Position numbers and translations under genes: made by a program. Positions 25,620 to 36,200 of a stretch of DNA of 64,000 bases are shown piece by piece. The notes under the pieces are model-generated. The model was not told where the DNA came from and did not search any database. It worked only from the letters and a program-made list of their open reading frames with translations. Position 1 is the first letter of the stretch, and each line of letters opens with the position of its first letter. The stretch is taken from the NCBI GenBank assembly GCA_037013495.1, contig CM072808.1:5743319-5807318 (forward strand), read 5' to 3'. The stretch comes from Hippophae tibetana. Lineage: Eukaryota > Streptophyta > Magnoliopsida > Rosales > Elaeagnaceae.

Positions 25620-28500
25620 GATATTGGTGCCGACCTTGGGTTTTCTTTATTTATATTTTCAATCAATCTCTATTATTCCAAAAAAATAGAGAAGAGAAAA
25701 AGAAGGGGAATGTTGTTGAAATTTTCAAAATCAAAAACACATTTCGTAATATATGAGTTACAACTTTCAACGGAGGTAACTTTTGACTGGGGTATCGAAA
25801 CGAATATTATAATATATCAATTTAAAGCTCATATCAAATTAAACAATATGCATTTTCCTAGAAAGGAGAATCATTTTTGTACCCAAATAACATCGTTTAC
25901 CTCACTTATTTACTGTTTAAAGTTTTTGACGCACCATTTTCATTTTACTTACTTCCGGTTCAATTCAATAGAGCTATAAAGGAGATATTGGTACCGATAA
26001 AGGTTTGTTTATTTATATTTTCAATCAATCTCTCTTATTGAAAAAATATTGAGTAGAAAAAAAAGAACGGAGATTTTGTTCACATTTTCAAAAACAAAAA
26101 AACATTTGGTAAACAAGAGTAACAACTTTCAACGGAGATAAATTTTTACTCGGGTATCGAAACGAATATTATAATTTATTAAATGGATGCTCGTATCAAA
26201 TTACACAATATGCATTGGTATCGCAAGAAGAAAATCGTTTATGTACCCAAATAACATCGTTTACATCACTTATTTAGTGTTTAAATATTTTGACGTACCA
26301 TTTTCATTTTACTTACTTCCGGTTTAATTCAAGAGAGCTATAAAGGAGATATTGGTGCCGACCTAGGGTTTTCTTTATTTATATTTTCAATCAATCTTTC
26401 TTATTGAAAAAATATTGAGTAGAAAAAAAGAACGGAGATGTTGTTCACATTTTCAGAAACAAAAAAACATTTGGTAAATAAGTGTAAAAACTTTCAAAGG
26501 AGATAACTTCTTACACGGGTATCGAAACGAATATTATAATTTATTAAATGGAAGCTCATATCAAATTACACAATATGCATTGGTCACGCAAGAAAAAAAT
26601 CGTTTTTGTACCCAAATAACATTGTTTACATCATTTATTTCGTGTTTAAAGTTTTTGACGTAGCATTTTCATTTTACTTACTTCAGGTTTAATTCTATAG
26701 AGCTATAAAGGAGATATTGGTGCCAACCTAGGTTTGTTTATTTATATTTTCAATCAATCTCTCTTATTGAAAAAAGTAGGGAGGAGAAAAAGAAAATTCA
26801 AAAACACATTTGGTAAATATGAGTAACAACTTTCAATAGAGATAACTTTTGACTGGGGTATTGAAACAAATATTATATTATATCAAATTAAAGCTCGTAT
26901 CAAATTAAACAATATGCATTTTCCTCGAAAGAAAAATCATTTTTTTACACAAATAACATCGTTTACATCACTTATTTACTGTTTAAAGTTTTTGACGCAA
27001 CATTTTCATTTTACATAATTCCGGTTTAATTCAATAGAGCTATAAAGGAGATATTGGTGCCGACCTAGGTTTGTTTATTTATATTTTCAATCAATCTCTC
27101 TTATTGAAAAAAATAGAGAAGAGAAAAAGAAAATGAATTAGGTTCACATTTTCAAAATCGAAAACACATTTGGTAAATATGAGTTACAACTTTCAACAGA
27201 GATAAATTTTGACTGATGAATCGAAATGAATATTATAATATATCAAATTAAAACTCGTATCAAATTAAACAATATGCATTTTCCTCGAAAGAAAAATCAT
27301 TTTTGTACCCAACTAACATCGTTTACATCACTTATATATTGTTTAAAGTTTTTGACGTACCATTTTCATTTTACTTACTTCCGACTTAATTCAATAGAGC
27401 TATAAAGGAGATATTGGTGCCGATCAAGGTTTGTTTTTTATATTTCCAATCAATCTCTCTTATTGAAAAAATATTGATTAGAAAAAAAGAACGGAGATTT
27501 TGTTCACATTTTCAAAAACAAAAAAAACATTTGGTAAAAAAGAGTAACAACTTATAACGGAGATAACGTTTTACTCGGGTATCGTAACAAATATTATAAT
27601 TTATTAAATGGAAGATCGTATCAAATTACACAATATGCATTGGTCTCGCAAGAAAAAAATCATTTATGTACCCAAATAACATCGTTTACATCACTTATTT
27701 AGTGTTTAAATATTTTGACGTACCATTTTCATTTTACTTACTTTCGGTTTAATTCAAGAGTGCTATAAAGGAGATATTGGTGCCGACCTAGGGTTTTCTT
27801 TATTTATATTTTCAATCAATCTCTATTATTCCAAAAAAAATAGAGAAGAGAAAAAGAAGGGGAATGTTGTTGAAATTTTCAAAATCAAAAACACATTTGG
27901 TAAATATGAGTTACAACTTTCAACGGAGGTAACTTTTGACTGGGGTATCGAAACGAATATTATAATATATCAATTTAAAGCTCATATCAAATTAAACAAT
28001 ATGCATTTTCCTAGAAAGGAGAATCATTTTTGTACCCAAATAACATCGTTTACCTCACTTATTTACTGTTTAAAGTTTTTGACGCACCATTTTCATTTTA
28101 CTTACTTCCGGTTCAATTCAATAGAGCTATAAAGGAGATATTGGTACCGATAAAGGTTTGTTTATTTATATTTTCAATCAATCTCTCTCATTGAAAAAAT
28201 ATTGAGTAGAAAAAAAAGAACGGAGATTTTGTTCACATTTTCAAAAACAAAAAAACATTTGGTAAACAAGAGTAACAACTTTCAACGGAGATAAATTTTT
28301 ACTCGGGTATCGAAACGAATATTATAATTTATTAAATGGATGCTCGTATCAAATTACACAATATGCATTGGTATCGCAAGAAGAAAATCGTTTATGTACC
28401 CAAATAACATCGTTTACATCACTTATTTAGTGTTTAAATATTTTGACGTACCATTTTCATTTTACTTACTTCCGGTTTAATTCAAGAGAGCTATAAATGA
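25620..28500 (+). repeat. block II HOR copy 6 (8 monomers, 2881 bp)
   Basis: Headers at 25620, 25984, 26348, 26713, 27050, 27410, 27773 and 28137 match copy 5 one for one. The few differences I noticed include AATTCTATAG near 26695, TTACTCGGG versus TTACTGGGG in the E units, and TCTCTCATTG in the final G unit. That last change ties the end of this copy to the block III repeat. Confidence 0.88.
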
Positions 28501-28865
28501 GATATTGGTGCCGACCTTGGGTTTTCTTTATTTATATTTTCAATCAATCTCTATTATTCCAAAAAAAATAGAGAAGAGAAAAAGAAGGGGAATGTTGCTG
28601 AAATTTTCAAAATCAAAAACACATTTGGTAAATATGAGTTACAACTTTCAACGGAGGTAACTTTTGACTGGGGTTATCGAAACGAATATTATAATATATC
28701 AATTTAAAGCTCATATCAAATTAAACAATATGCATTTTCCTAGAAAGGAGAATCATTTTTGTACCCAAATAACATCGTTTACCTCACATATTTACTGTTT
28801 AAAGTTTTTGACGCACCATTTTCATTTTACTTACTTCCGGTTCAATTCAATAGAGCTATAAAGGA
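28501..28865 (+). repeat. F-type monomer with one-base insertion, just before the LTR
   Basis: This 365-bp unit reads GACTGGGGTTATCG where sister units read GACTGGGGTATCG. The same extra T occurs at 37101, 41442 and 44700, all in the second HOR of block III, but not in the monomer just after the LTR (30858). The preceding G unit (28137) also has TCTCTCATTG, a change shared with the G units at 36565, 40906 and 44164. The left flank of the LTR therefore belongs to the block III repeat type. Confidence 0.85.
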
Positions 28866-28971
28866 GATATTGGTGCCGATAAAGGTTTGTTTATTTATAT
28901 TTTCAATCAATCTCTCTTATTGAAAAAATATTGAGTAGAAAAAAAAGAACGGAGATTTTGTTCACATTTTC

Positions 28972-28976
28972 AAAAA
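28972..28976. repeat. 5-bp target site duplication, left copy (AAAAA)
   Basis: Five A bases precede the TGAT start of the insert, and five follow its ATCA end (30600-30604). Uninterrupted G-type monomers have a single run of five A between TTTTC and CAAAAAAAC. A 5-bp duplication is the usual size for plant Ty1/copia and Ty3/gypsy integrases. The low complexity of the target weakens it slightly, but phase is restored exactly when one copy is removed. Confidence 0.88.
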
Positions 28977-29203
28977 TGATAAGAGCTAAATTATTGCATT
29001 TTTGTTATGATTTAAATGTTGATATTTGTGTGAAAATTGTGTTTATTTGATTATTTAATCCACAAATGTCATTTCACGGGTATTTCGTGTTTAAAGTGCA
29101 ATTTCAGGTAAAATCATGATTTTGGAGAAGTTAGGGACAAAGTACAATGATCGGGATTGAATGAAAATAAAAAGAAAACAAAAATTTCAAAATTTGGAAT
29201 TTC

Positions 29204-29603
29204 GCCGCCGGCGAGAGTATTCTCGCCGCCGGCGAAAACCTTATGGAAAAAAATGTTGAAAATCATGCAGGGAGCACGGATTAAGGCCAAGTGAATCTCG
29301 CCGCCGGCCAAAGTATTCTCGCCGCCGGCCAAAGTAGCTCGCCGCCGGCCAAAGCATCTCGCCGCCGGCTAAAATCTTGGCGAAAATCTTCCCGAGAGCA
29401 CAAATTTTGGTTAACTAATCTCGCCGCCGGCCAAATAATTCTCGCCGCCGGCCAAAGTATCTCGCCGCCGGCCAAATTATGTTGGCCGCCGGCCAAAGTG
29501 TCTAGCCGCCGGCCACATTATTTTGGCCGCCGGCCAAAATCAAAAACCTAAATATTTAAATTTCCAGAAATCTCGCCGTGGCGAGAATAATGTTGCCGCC
29601 GGC
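29204..29603 (+). repeat. GC-rich minisatellite of GCCGCCGGC dyad motifs in the LTR
   Basis: The 9-mer GCCGCCGGC occurs exactly 13 times, starting at 29204, 29225, 29300, 29321, 29341, 29361, 29423, 29444, 29464, 29485, 29505, 29526 and 29595. Spacing within clusters is 20-21 bp. A degenerate fourteenth copy, CTCGCCGTGGCGAG, lies at 29572-29585. Flanks come in two kinds, CTCGCCG or TTGGCCG on the left and CGGCGAG or CGGCCAA on the right. Several copies are therefore perfect inverted repeats around one C, the longest being 21 bp at 29520-29540. The array lies upstream of the TATA box, in the expected U3 region. It stands out as a CG/CHG-rich island in very A+T-rich DNA. Function is unknown; a cluster of binding sites is one possibility. 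Confidence 0.93.
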
Positions 29604-29669
29604 GAGTTTCGTCCAAAAATACATTTTTTATGTTGTTTTGTTCCAAAATTGCCCCCCAAACCCTAGATC

Positions 29670-29677
29670 TATATATA
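29670..29677 (+). promoter_or_regulatory. candidate TATA box of the solo LTR
   Basis: TATATATA lies in GATCTATATATACATT, about 690 bp into the LTR and just downstream of the GC-rich array. This is where the core promoter between U3 and R would be expected. Transcription from it could read into the downstream satellite, but nothing in the sequence shows that it is active. Confidence 0.65.
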
Positions 29678-30478
29678 CATTATGATGGAAAAGAGGGGGA
29701 CGGCAGAGAGGGCAGATCTAAGTTATTTTTGGAGGAGAAAAGGAAATTTTGGAGAGAAAGGTTGGAGAAGCTTGAAGGATCATCACCATTGTTGCTACCA
29801 AGTCTTCATCTTCAAGAGTTCTTCATCTCTTCTCCTTAGCTTTTGTTTTCTGCATTTTATTCAGATTGTTTGTTCATGGATTCAATTGAGAATATGTTTG
29901 TTCTTAATTTCGTTATGAACTAATTCGTTTTTGCTAAGGCTATGATGTAGTTAAATCAAGGAAATCTGATTTCTTTTGTTATTGTTATATGAATTCATTG
30001 TTTTCAAGTTGAGTATTTATTTCCATGCTTAATGCTTTTAAATTTCTGATCAAGATTTAGATGATTTGTTGCATTATATTGAGACCGAGAGGAGATGTGT
30101 AATGAATGCTTCTTGTGATAAATACCGTATGTTGAATGCGAGTTTGACACCTAATGCATGATGTATGTGGTTATTCTTGAAATTCCATAAATCGTAATGT
30201 GCTTATTTGTGATTAAATCTTCATAGAAATATAGTTGGTTTTCATAGATAAGTAATTCTAATATAACTTGAGAAAGAGTATTAGATAAGTTTGGGTTTTT
30301 CAACCATCACTTTTAGCTTTGAATCTCATATAACATGACTTGAAATCGGATTGAATTGATTTAGCGAAATCAAATGCCTTAGCGTTTTTAATCATTTGTG
30401 AACAACATTAAATTTTGTTATTTGCGTTTAGTTTTATGTCAATTTGCTTTTAAAACAATTTCAACAATTCGGTTTTCA

Positions 30479-30484
30479 AATAAA
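30479..30484 (+). terminator. possible LTR polyadenylation signal AATAAA
   Basis: AATAAA lies 115 bp before the LTR 3' end and about 800 bp after the TATA box, an acceptable place for an R/U5 boundary. The motif is common in A+T-rich DNA, so the assignment is tentative. Confidence 0.35.
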
Positions 30485-30599
30485 ATTAGGGTTAGTCAAT
30501 TTCGGTACTTAGTAACGCCATTCCTTGTGGGTTCGATATCCGTACTTTTTGTACACTTTATTACTTGAACGATTCGTACACTTGCGAAAATAAGCATCA

Positions 30600-30604
30600 A
30601 AAAA
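30600..30604. repeat. 5-bp target site duplication, right copy (AAAAA)
   Basis: Five A bases follow the terminal CA of the LTR, and the satellite resumes with CAAAAAAACATTTGG. It matches the left copy at 28972-28976. Confidence 0.88.
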
Positions 30605-33600
30605 CAAAAAAACATTTGGTAAACAAGAGTAACAACTTTCAACGGAGATAAATTTTTACTCGGGTATCGAAACGAATGTTATAATTTATTAAATGGATGC
30701 TCGTATCAAATTACACAATATGCATTGGTATCGCAAGAAGAAAATCGTTTATGTACCCAAATAACATCGTTTACATCACTTATTTAGTGTTTAAATATTT
30801 TGACGTACCATTTTCATTTTACTTACTTCCGGTTTAATTCAAGAGAGCTATAAATGAGATATTGGTGCCGACCTTGGGTTTTCTTTATTTATATTTTCAA
30901 TCAATCTCTATTATTCCAAAAAAAATAGAGAAGAGAAAAAGAAGGGGAATGTTGTTGAAATTTTCAAAATCAAAAACACATTTGGTAAATATGAGTTACA
31001 ACTTTCAACGGAGGTAACTTTTGACTGGGGTATCGAAACGAATATTATAATATATCAATTTAAAGCTCATATCAAATTAAACAATATGCATTTTCCTAGA
31101 AAGGAAAATCATTTTTGTACCCAAATAACATCGTTTACCACACTTATTTACTGTTTAAAGTTTTTGACGCACCATTTTCATTTTACTTACTTCCGGTTCA
31201 ATTCAATAGAGCTATAAAGGAGATATTGGTGCCGATCATGGTTTGTTTATTTATATTTTCAATCAATCTGTCTTATTGAAAAAATATTGAGTAGAAAAAA
31301 AGAACGGAGATTTTGTTCACATTTTCAAAAAAAAAAACATTTGGTAAAAAAGAGTAACAACTTTCAACGGAGATAACTTTTTACTCGGGTATCGAAACGA
31401 ATATTATAATTTATTAAATGGAAGCTCGTATCAAATTACACAATATGCATTGGTCTCGCAAGAAAAAAATCATTTTTGTACTCAAATAACATCGTTTACA
31501 TCACTTATTTAGTTTTTAAAGGTTTTGACGTATCATTTTCATTTTACTTACTTCCGGCTTAATTCAATAGAGCTATAAAGGAGATATTGGTGCCGATCAA
31601 GGTTTTTTTTTTATATTTTCAATCAATCTCTCTTATTGAAAAAATATTGAGTAGAAAAAAAGAACGGAGATTTTTTTCCCATTTTCAAAAACAAAAAAAA
31701 AACATTTGGTAAATAAGAGTAATAACTTTCGACGGAGATAAATTTTTACTCGGGTATCGAAACGAATATTATAATTTATTAAATGCAAGCTCGTATCAAA
31801 TTACACAATATGCGTTGGTCTTGCAAGAAAAAAATCATTTTTGTACCCAAATAACATCGTTTACATCACTTATTTTGTGTTTAAAGATTTTGACGCACCA
31901 TTTTCATTTTACTTACTTCCGGTTTAATTCAAGAGAGCTATAAAGGAGATATTGGTGCCGACCTAGGGTTTTCTTTATTTATATTTTCAATCAATCTTTC
32001 TTATTGAAAAAATATTGAGTAGAAAAAAAGAACGGAGATGTTGTTCACATTTTCAAAAACAAAAAAACATTTGGTAAATAAGTGTAAAAAATTTCAAAGG
32101 AGATAACTTTTTACACGGGTATCGAAACGAATATTATAATTTATTAAATGGAAGCTCATATCAAATTACACAATATGCATTTGTCACGCAAGAAAAAAAT
32201 CGTTTTTGTACCCAAATAACATTGTTTACATCATTTATTTCGTGTTTAAAGTTTTTGACGCAGCATTTTCATTTTACTTACTTCAGGTTTAATTCAATAG
32301 AGCTATAAAGGAGATATTGGTGCCAACCTAGGTTTGTTTATTTATATTTTCAATCAATCTCTCTTATTGAAAAAAGTAGGGAGGAGAAAAAGAAAATTCA
32401 AAAACACATTTGGTAAATATGAGTAACAACTTTCAATAGAGATAACTTTTGACTGGGGTATCGAAACAAATATTATATTATATCAAATTAAAGCTCGTAT
32501 CAAATTAAACAATATGCATTTTCCTCGAAAGAAAAATCATTTTTGTACACAAATAACATCGTTTACATCACTTATTTACTGTTTAAAGTTTTTGACGCAA
32601 CATTTTCATTTTACATACTTCCGGTTTAATTCAATAGAGCTATAAAGGAGATATTGGTGCCGACCTAGGTTTGTTTATTTATATTTTCAATCAATCTCTC
32701 TTATTGAAAAAAATAGAGAAGAGAAAAAGAAAAAGAATTAGGTTCTTATTTTCAAAATCGAAAACACATTTGGTAAATATGAGTTACAACTTTCAACAGA
32801 GATAAATTTTGACTGATGAATCGAAACGAATATTATAATATATCAAATTAAAAATCGTATCAAATTAAACAATATGCATTTTCCTCCAAAGAAAAATAAT
32901 TTTTGTACCCAAATAACATCGTTTACATCACTTATATATTGTTTAAAGTTTTTGACGTACCATTTTCATTTTACTTACTTCCGACTTAATTCAATAGAGC
33001 TATAAAGGAGATATTGGTGCCGATCAAGGTTTGTTTTTTATATTTCCAATCAATCTCTCTTATTGAAAAAATATTGATTAGAAAAAAAGAACGGAGATTT
33101 TGTTCACATTTTCAAAAACAAAAAAAACATTTGGTAAAAAAGAGTAACAACTTTCAACGGAGATAACGTTTTACTCGGGTATCGTAACGAATATTATAAT
33201 TTATTAAATGGAAGCTCGTATCAAATTACACAATATGCATTGCTCTCGCAAGAAAAAAATCATTTTTGTACCCAAATAACATCGTTTACATCACTTATTT
33301 AGTGTTTAAAGATTTTGACGCACCATTTTCATTTTACTTACTTCCGGTTTAATTCAAGAGAGCTATAAATGAGATATTGGTGCCGACCTTGGGTTTTCTT
33401 TATTTATATTTTCAATCAATCTCTATTATTCCAAAAAAATAGAGAAGAGAAAAAGAAGGGGAATGTTGTTCAAATTTTCAAAATCAAAAACACATTTGGT
33501 AAATATGAGTTACAACTTTCAACGGAGTAACTTTTGACTGGGGTATCGAAACGAATATTATAATATATCAAATTAAAGCTCATATCAAATTAAACAATAT

Positions 33601-36200
33601 GCATTTTCCTAGAAAGGAAAATCATTTTTGTACCCAAATAACATCGTTTACCTCACTTATTTACTGTTTAAAGTTTTTGACGCACCATTTTCATTTTACT
33701 TACTTCCGGTTCAATTCAATAGAGCTATAAAGGAGATATTGGTGCCGATCATGGTTTGTTTATTTATATTTTCAATCAATCTCTCTTATTGAAAAAATAT
33801 TGAGTAGAAAAAAAGAACGGAGATTTTGTTCACATTTTCAAAAAAAAAACATTTGGTAAAAAAGAGTAACAACTTTCAACGGAGATAACTTTTTACTCGG
33901 GTATCGAAACGAATATTATAATTTATTAAATGGAAGCTCGTATCAAATTACACAATATGCATTGGTCTCGCAAGAAAAAAAATCATTTTTGTACCCAAAT
34001 AACATCGTTTACATCACTTATTTAGTTTTTAAAGGTTTTGACGTACCATTTTCATTTTACTTACTTCCGGCTTAATTCAATAGAGCTATAAAGGAGATAT
34101 TGGTGCCGATCAAGGTTTTTTTTTATATTTTCAATCAATCTCTCTTATTGAAAAAATATTGAGTAGAAAAAAAGAACGGAGATTTTGTTCCCATTTTCAA
34201 AAACAAAAAAAAACATTTGGTAAATAAGAGTAATAACTTTCGACGGAGATAAATTTTTACTCGGGTATCGAAACGAATATTATAATTTATTAAATGGATG
34301 CTCGTATCAAATTACACAATATGCGTTGGTCTTGCAAGAAAAAAATCATTTTTGTACCCAAATAACATCGTTTACATCACTTATTTTGTGTTTAAAGATT
34401 TTGACGCACCATTTTCATTTTACTTACTTCTGGTTTAATTCAAGAGAGCTATAAAGGAGATATTGGTGCCGACCTAGGGTTTTCTTTATTTATATTTTCA
34501 ATCAATCTTTCTTATTGAAAAAATATTGAGTAGAAAAAAAGAACGGAGATGTTGTTCACATTTTCAAAAACAAAAAAACATTTGGTAAATAAGTGTAAAA
34601 ACTTTCAAAGGAGATAACTTTTTACACGGGTATCGAAACGAATATTATAATTTATTAAATGGAAGCTCATATCAAATTACACAATATGCATTGGTCACGC
34701 AAGAAAAAAATCGTTTTTGTACCCAAATAACATTGTTTACATCATTTATTTCGTGTTTAAAGTTTTTGACGCAGCATTTTCATTTTACTTACTTCAGGTT
34801 TAATTCAATAGAGCTATAAAGGAGATATTGGTGCAAACCTAGGTTTGTTTATTTATATTTTCAATCAATCTCTCTTATTGAAAAAAGTAGGGAGGAGAAA
34901 AAGAAAATTCAAAAACACATTTGGTAAATATGAGTAACAACTTTCAATAGAGATAACTTTTGACTGGGGTATCGAAACAAATATTATATTATATCAAATT
35001 AAAGCTCGTATCAAATTAAACAATATGCATTTTCCTCGAAAGAAAAATCATTTTTGTACACAAATAACATCGTTTACATCACTTATTTACTGTTTAAAGT
35101 TTTTGACGCAACATTTTCATTTTACATACTTCCGGTTTAATTCAACAGAGCTATAAAGGAGATATTGGTGCCGACCTAGGTTTGTTTATTTATATTTTCA
35201 ATCAATCTCTCTTATTGAAAAAAATAGAGAAGAGAAAAAGAAAATGAATTAGGTTCACATTTTCAAAATCGAAAACACATTTGGTAAATATGAGTTACAA
35301 CTTTCAACAGAGATAAATTTTGACTGATGAATCGAAACGAATATTATAATATATCAAATTAAAAATCGTATCAAATTAAACAATATGCATTTTCCTCCAA
35401 AGAAAAATCATTTTTGTACCCAAATAACATCGTTTACATCACTTATATATTGTTTAAAGTTTTTGACGTACCATTTTCAATTTACTTACTTCCGACTTAA
35501 TTCAATAGAGCTATAAAGGAGATACTCTCTTATTGAAAAAAATAGAGAAGAGAAAAAGAAAATGAATTAGGTTCACATTTTCAAAATCCAAAACACATTT
35601 GGTAAATATGAGTTACAACTTTCAACAGAGATAAATTTTGACTGATGAATCGAAACGAATATTATAATATATCAAATTAAAACTCGTATCAAATTAAACA
35701 ATATGCATTTTCCTCGAAAGAAAAATCATTTTTGTACCCAAATAACATCGTTTACATCACTTATATATTGTTTAAAGTTTTTGACGTACCATTTTCATTT
35801 TACTTACTTCCGACTTAATTCAATAGAGCTATAAAGGAGATATTGGTGCCGATCAAGGTTTTTTTTTATATTTCCAATCAATCTCTCTTATTGAAAAAAT
35901 ATTGATTAGAAAAAAAGAACGGAGATTTTGTTCACATTTTCAAAAACAAAAAAAACATTTGGTAAAAAAGAGTAACAACTTTCAACGGAGTTAACGTTTT
36001 ACTCGGGTATCGTAACGAATATTATAATTTATTAAATGGAAGATCGTATCAAATTACACAATATGCATTGGTCTCGCAAGAAAAAAATCATTTATGTACC
36101 CAAATAACATCGTTTACATCACTTATTTAGTGTTTAAATATTTTGACGTACCATTTTCATTTTACTTACTTTCGGTTTAATTCAAGAGTGCTATAAAGGA
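30605..36200 (+). repeat. block III-a: variant eight-monomer-type units after the LTR
   Basis: After the rest of the interrupted monomer, headers lie at 30858 (F), 31222 (B'), 31583 (I), 31948 (J), 32313 (C), 32650 (D), 33010 (E with a B-type ending), 33373 (A-like with H header), 33735 (B'), 34096 (I), 34459 (J), 34824 (C), 35161 (D), 35521 (truncated D) and 35839 (E). The C-to-C distance is 2511 bp, seven monomers. This segment continues the block II order but without the F-G pair after the first E. Confidence 0.85.
35521..35838 (+). repeat. truncated D monomer (318 bp)
   Basis: The unit starts GATA and jumps at 35524/35525 directly to CTCTCTTATTG. The missing 42 bp run from TTGGTGCC through TTTTCAATCAAT, which is the otherwise most conserved header. 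It follows an intact D (35161), so two D monomers stand in tandem, and the second lost its header in or after the duplication. Confidence 0.9.

Larger units (their letters stand above)
1..28976 (+). repeat. satellite DNA array, left arm (monomers 1-81)
   Basis: This is an uninterrupted head-to-tail array of roughly 360-bp monomers, each opening with GATATTGGTGCC or a close variant. Header positions include 3, 363, 727, 1085, 1449, 1812, 2176, 2535, 2900, 3259, 3623 and so on to 28866, nearly all spaced 358-366 bp, with a recurrent 337-bp class. No unit is inverted and no other sequence intervenes. Blocks conserved across all monomer types include the header, TTTATATTTTCAATCAATCT, ACATTTGGTAAA, CGGGTATCGAAACGAATA (one-base changes in some types), AAATAACATCGTTTAC and CATTTTCATTTTACTTACTT. 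Open frames of 63-116 codons recur once per monomer of certain types and end at different points in sister copies, so they are by-products of the repeat. The array is most simply a plant heterochromatic or centromeric satellite, but position on the chromosome is inferred, not seen. Confidence 0.97.
11222..28976 (+). repeat. block II: eight-monomer higher-order repeat array (~2.88 kb)
   Basis: Subtypes recur in the fixed order B'-I-J-C-D-E-F-G. The 337-bp subtype C is a clean ruler: C headers lie at 12311, 15190, 17342, 20952, 23833 and 26713, spaced 2879, 2152, 3610, 2881 and 2880 bp, i.e. 8, 6, 10, 8 and 8 monomers. In clade terms the unit reads B-B-B-A-A-B-A-B, so the strict A-B alternation of block I is lost. 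The last two repeats replace B'-I by an F'-G pair. The block is cut by the solo LTR at 28977. Confidence 0.92.
28977..30599 (+). mobile_element. solo LTR of a plant LTR retrotransposon, probably Ty3/gypsy (Tat-like)
   Basis: A 1,623-bp insert interrupts one satellite monomer. It starts TGATAAGAGC and ends AAGCATCA, so it has TG...CA ends within a short TGAT/ATCA inverted pair, and it is flanked by AAAAA on both sides. There is no internal coding region, no primer binding site and no second LTR inside it, which fits a solo LTR left by recombination between the two LTRs. A TATA box (29670-29677), a possible poly(A) signal (30479-30484) and the 3' segment with TTCCTTGTGGGTTCGATATC and GTACACTTGCG set the orientation as plus. 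That 3' segment resembles what I recall of Tat-group gypsy LTRs; the lineage is a recollection, not a search result. Short open frames here (up to about 86 codons) follow the GC-rich repeats or LTR leader and are not credible genes. Confidence 0.88.

Noticed and set aside
11222..28500. CRISPR-like array
   Set aside because: Regular repeats occur, but the units are about 360 bp with no unique spacers and no cas genes. The structure is a tandem satellite.
29281..29551. Overlapping frames on both strands with repeating residues inside the LTR
   Set aside because: They translate the GCCGCCGGC minisatellite, are present on both strands at once, and lack any known domain.
29630..29918. 69- and 78-codon frames downstream of the LTR TATA box
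   Set aside because: They overlap in different frames in the expected LTR leader. No gag, protease or other retrotransposon motif is present.
30485..30496. Telomere-type repeat (TTAGGGTTAG)
   Set aside because: It is a single imperfect occurrence in the LTR, not a tandem TTTAGGG run.
28977..30599. Complete small non-autonomous LTR element
   Set aside because: No internal direct repeat of the ends was seen, so there is only one LTR. A solo LTR explains the structure more simply.
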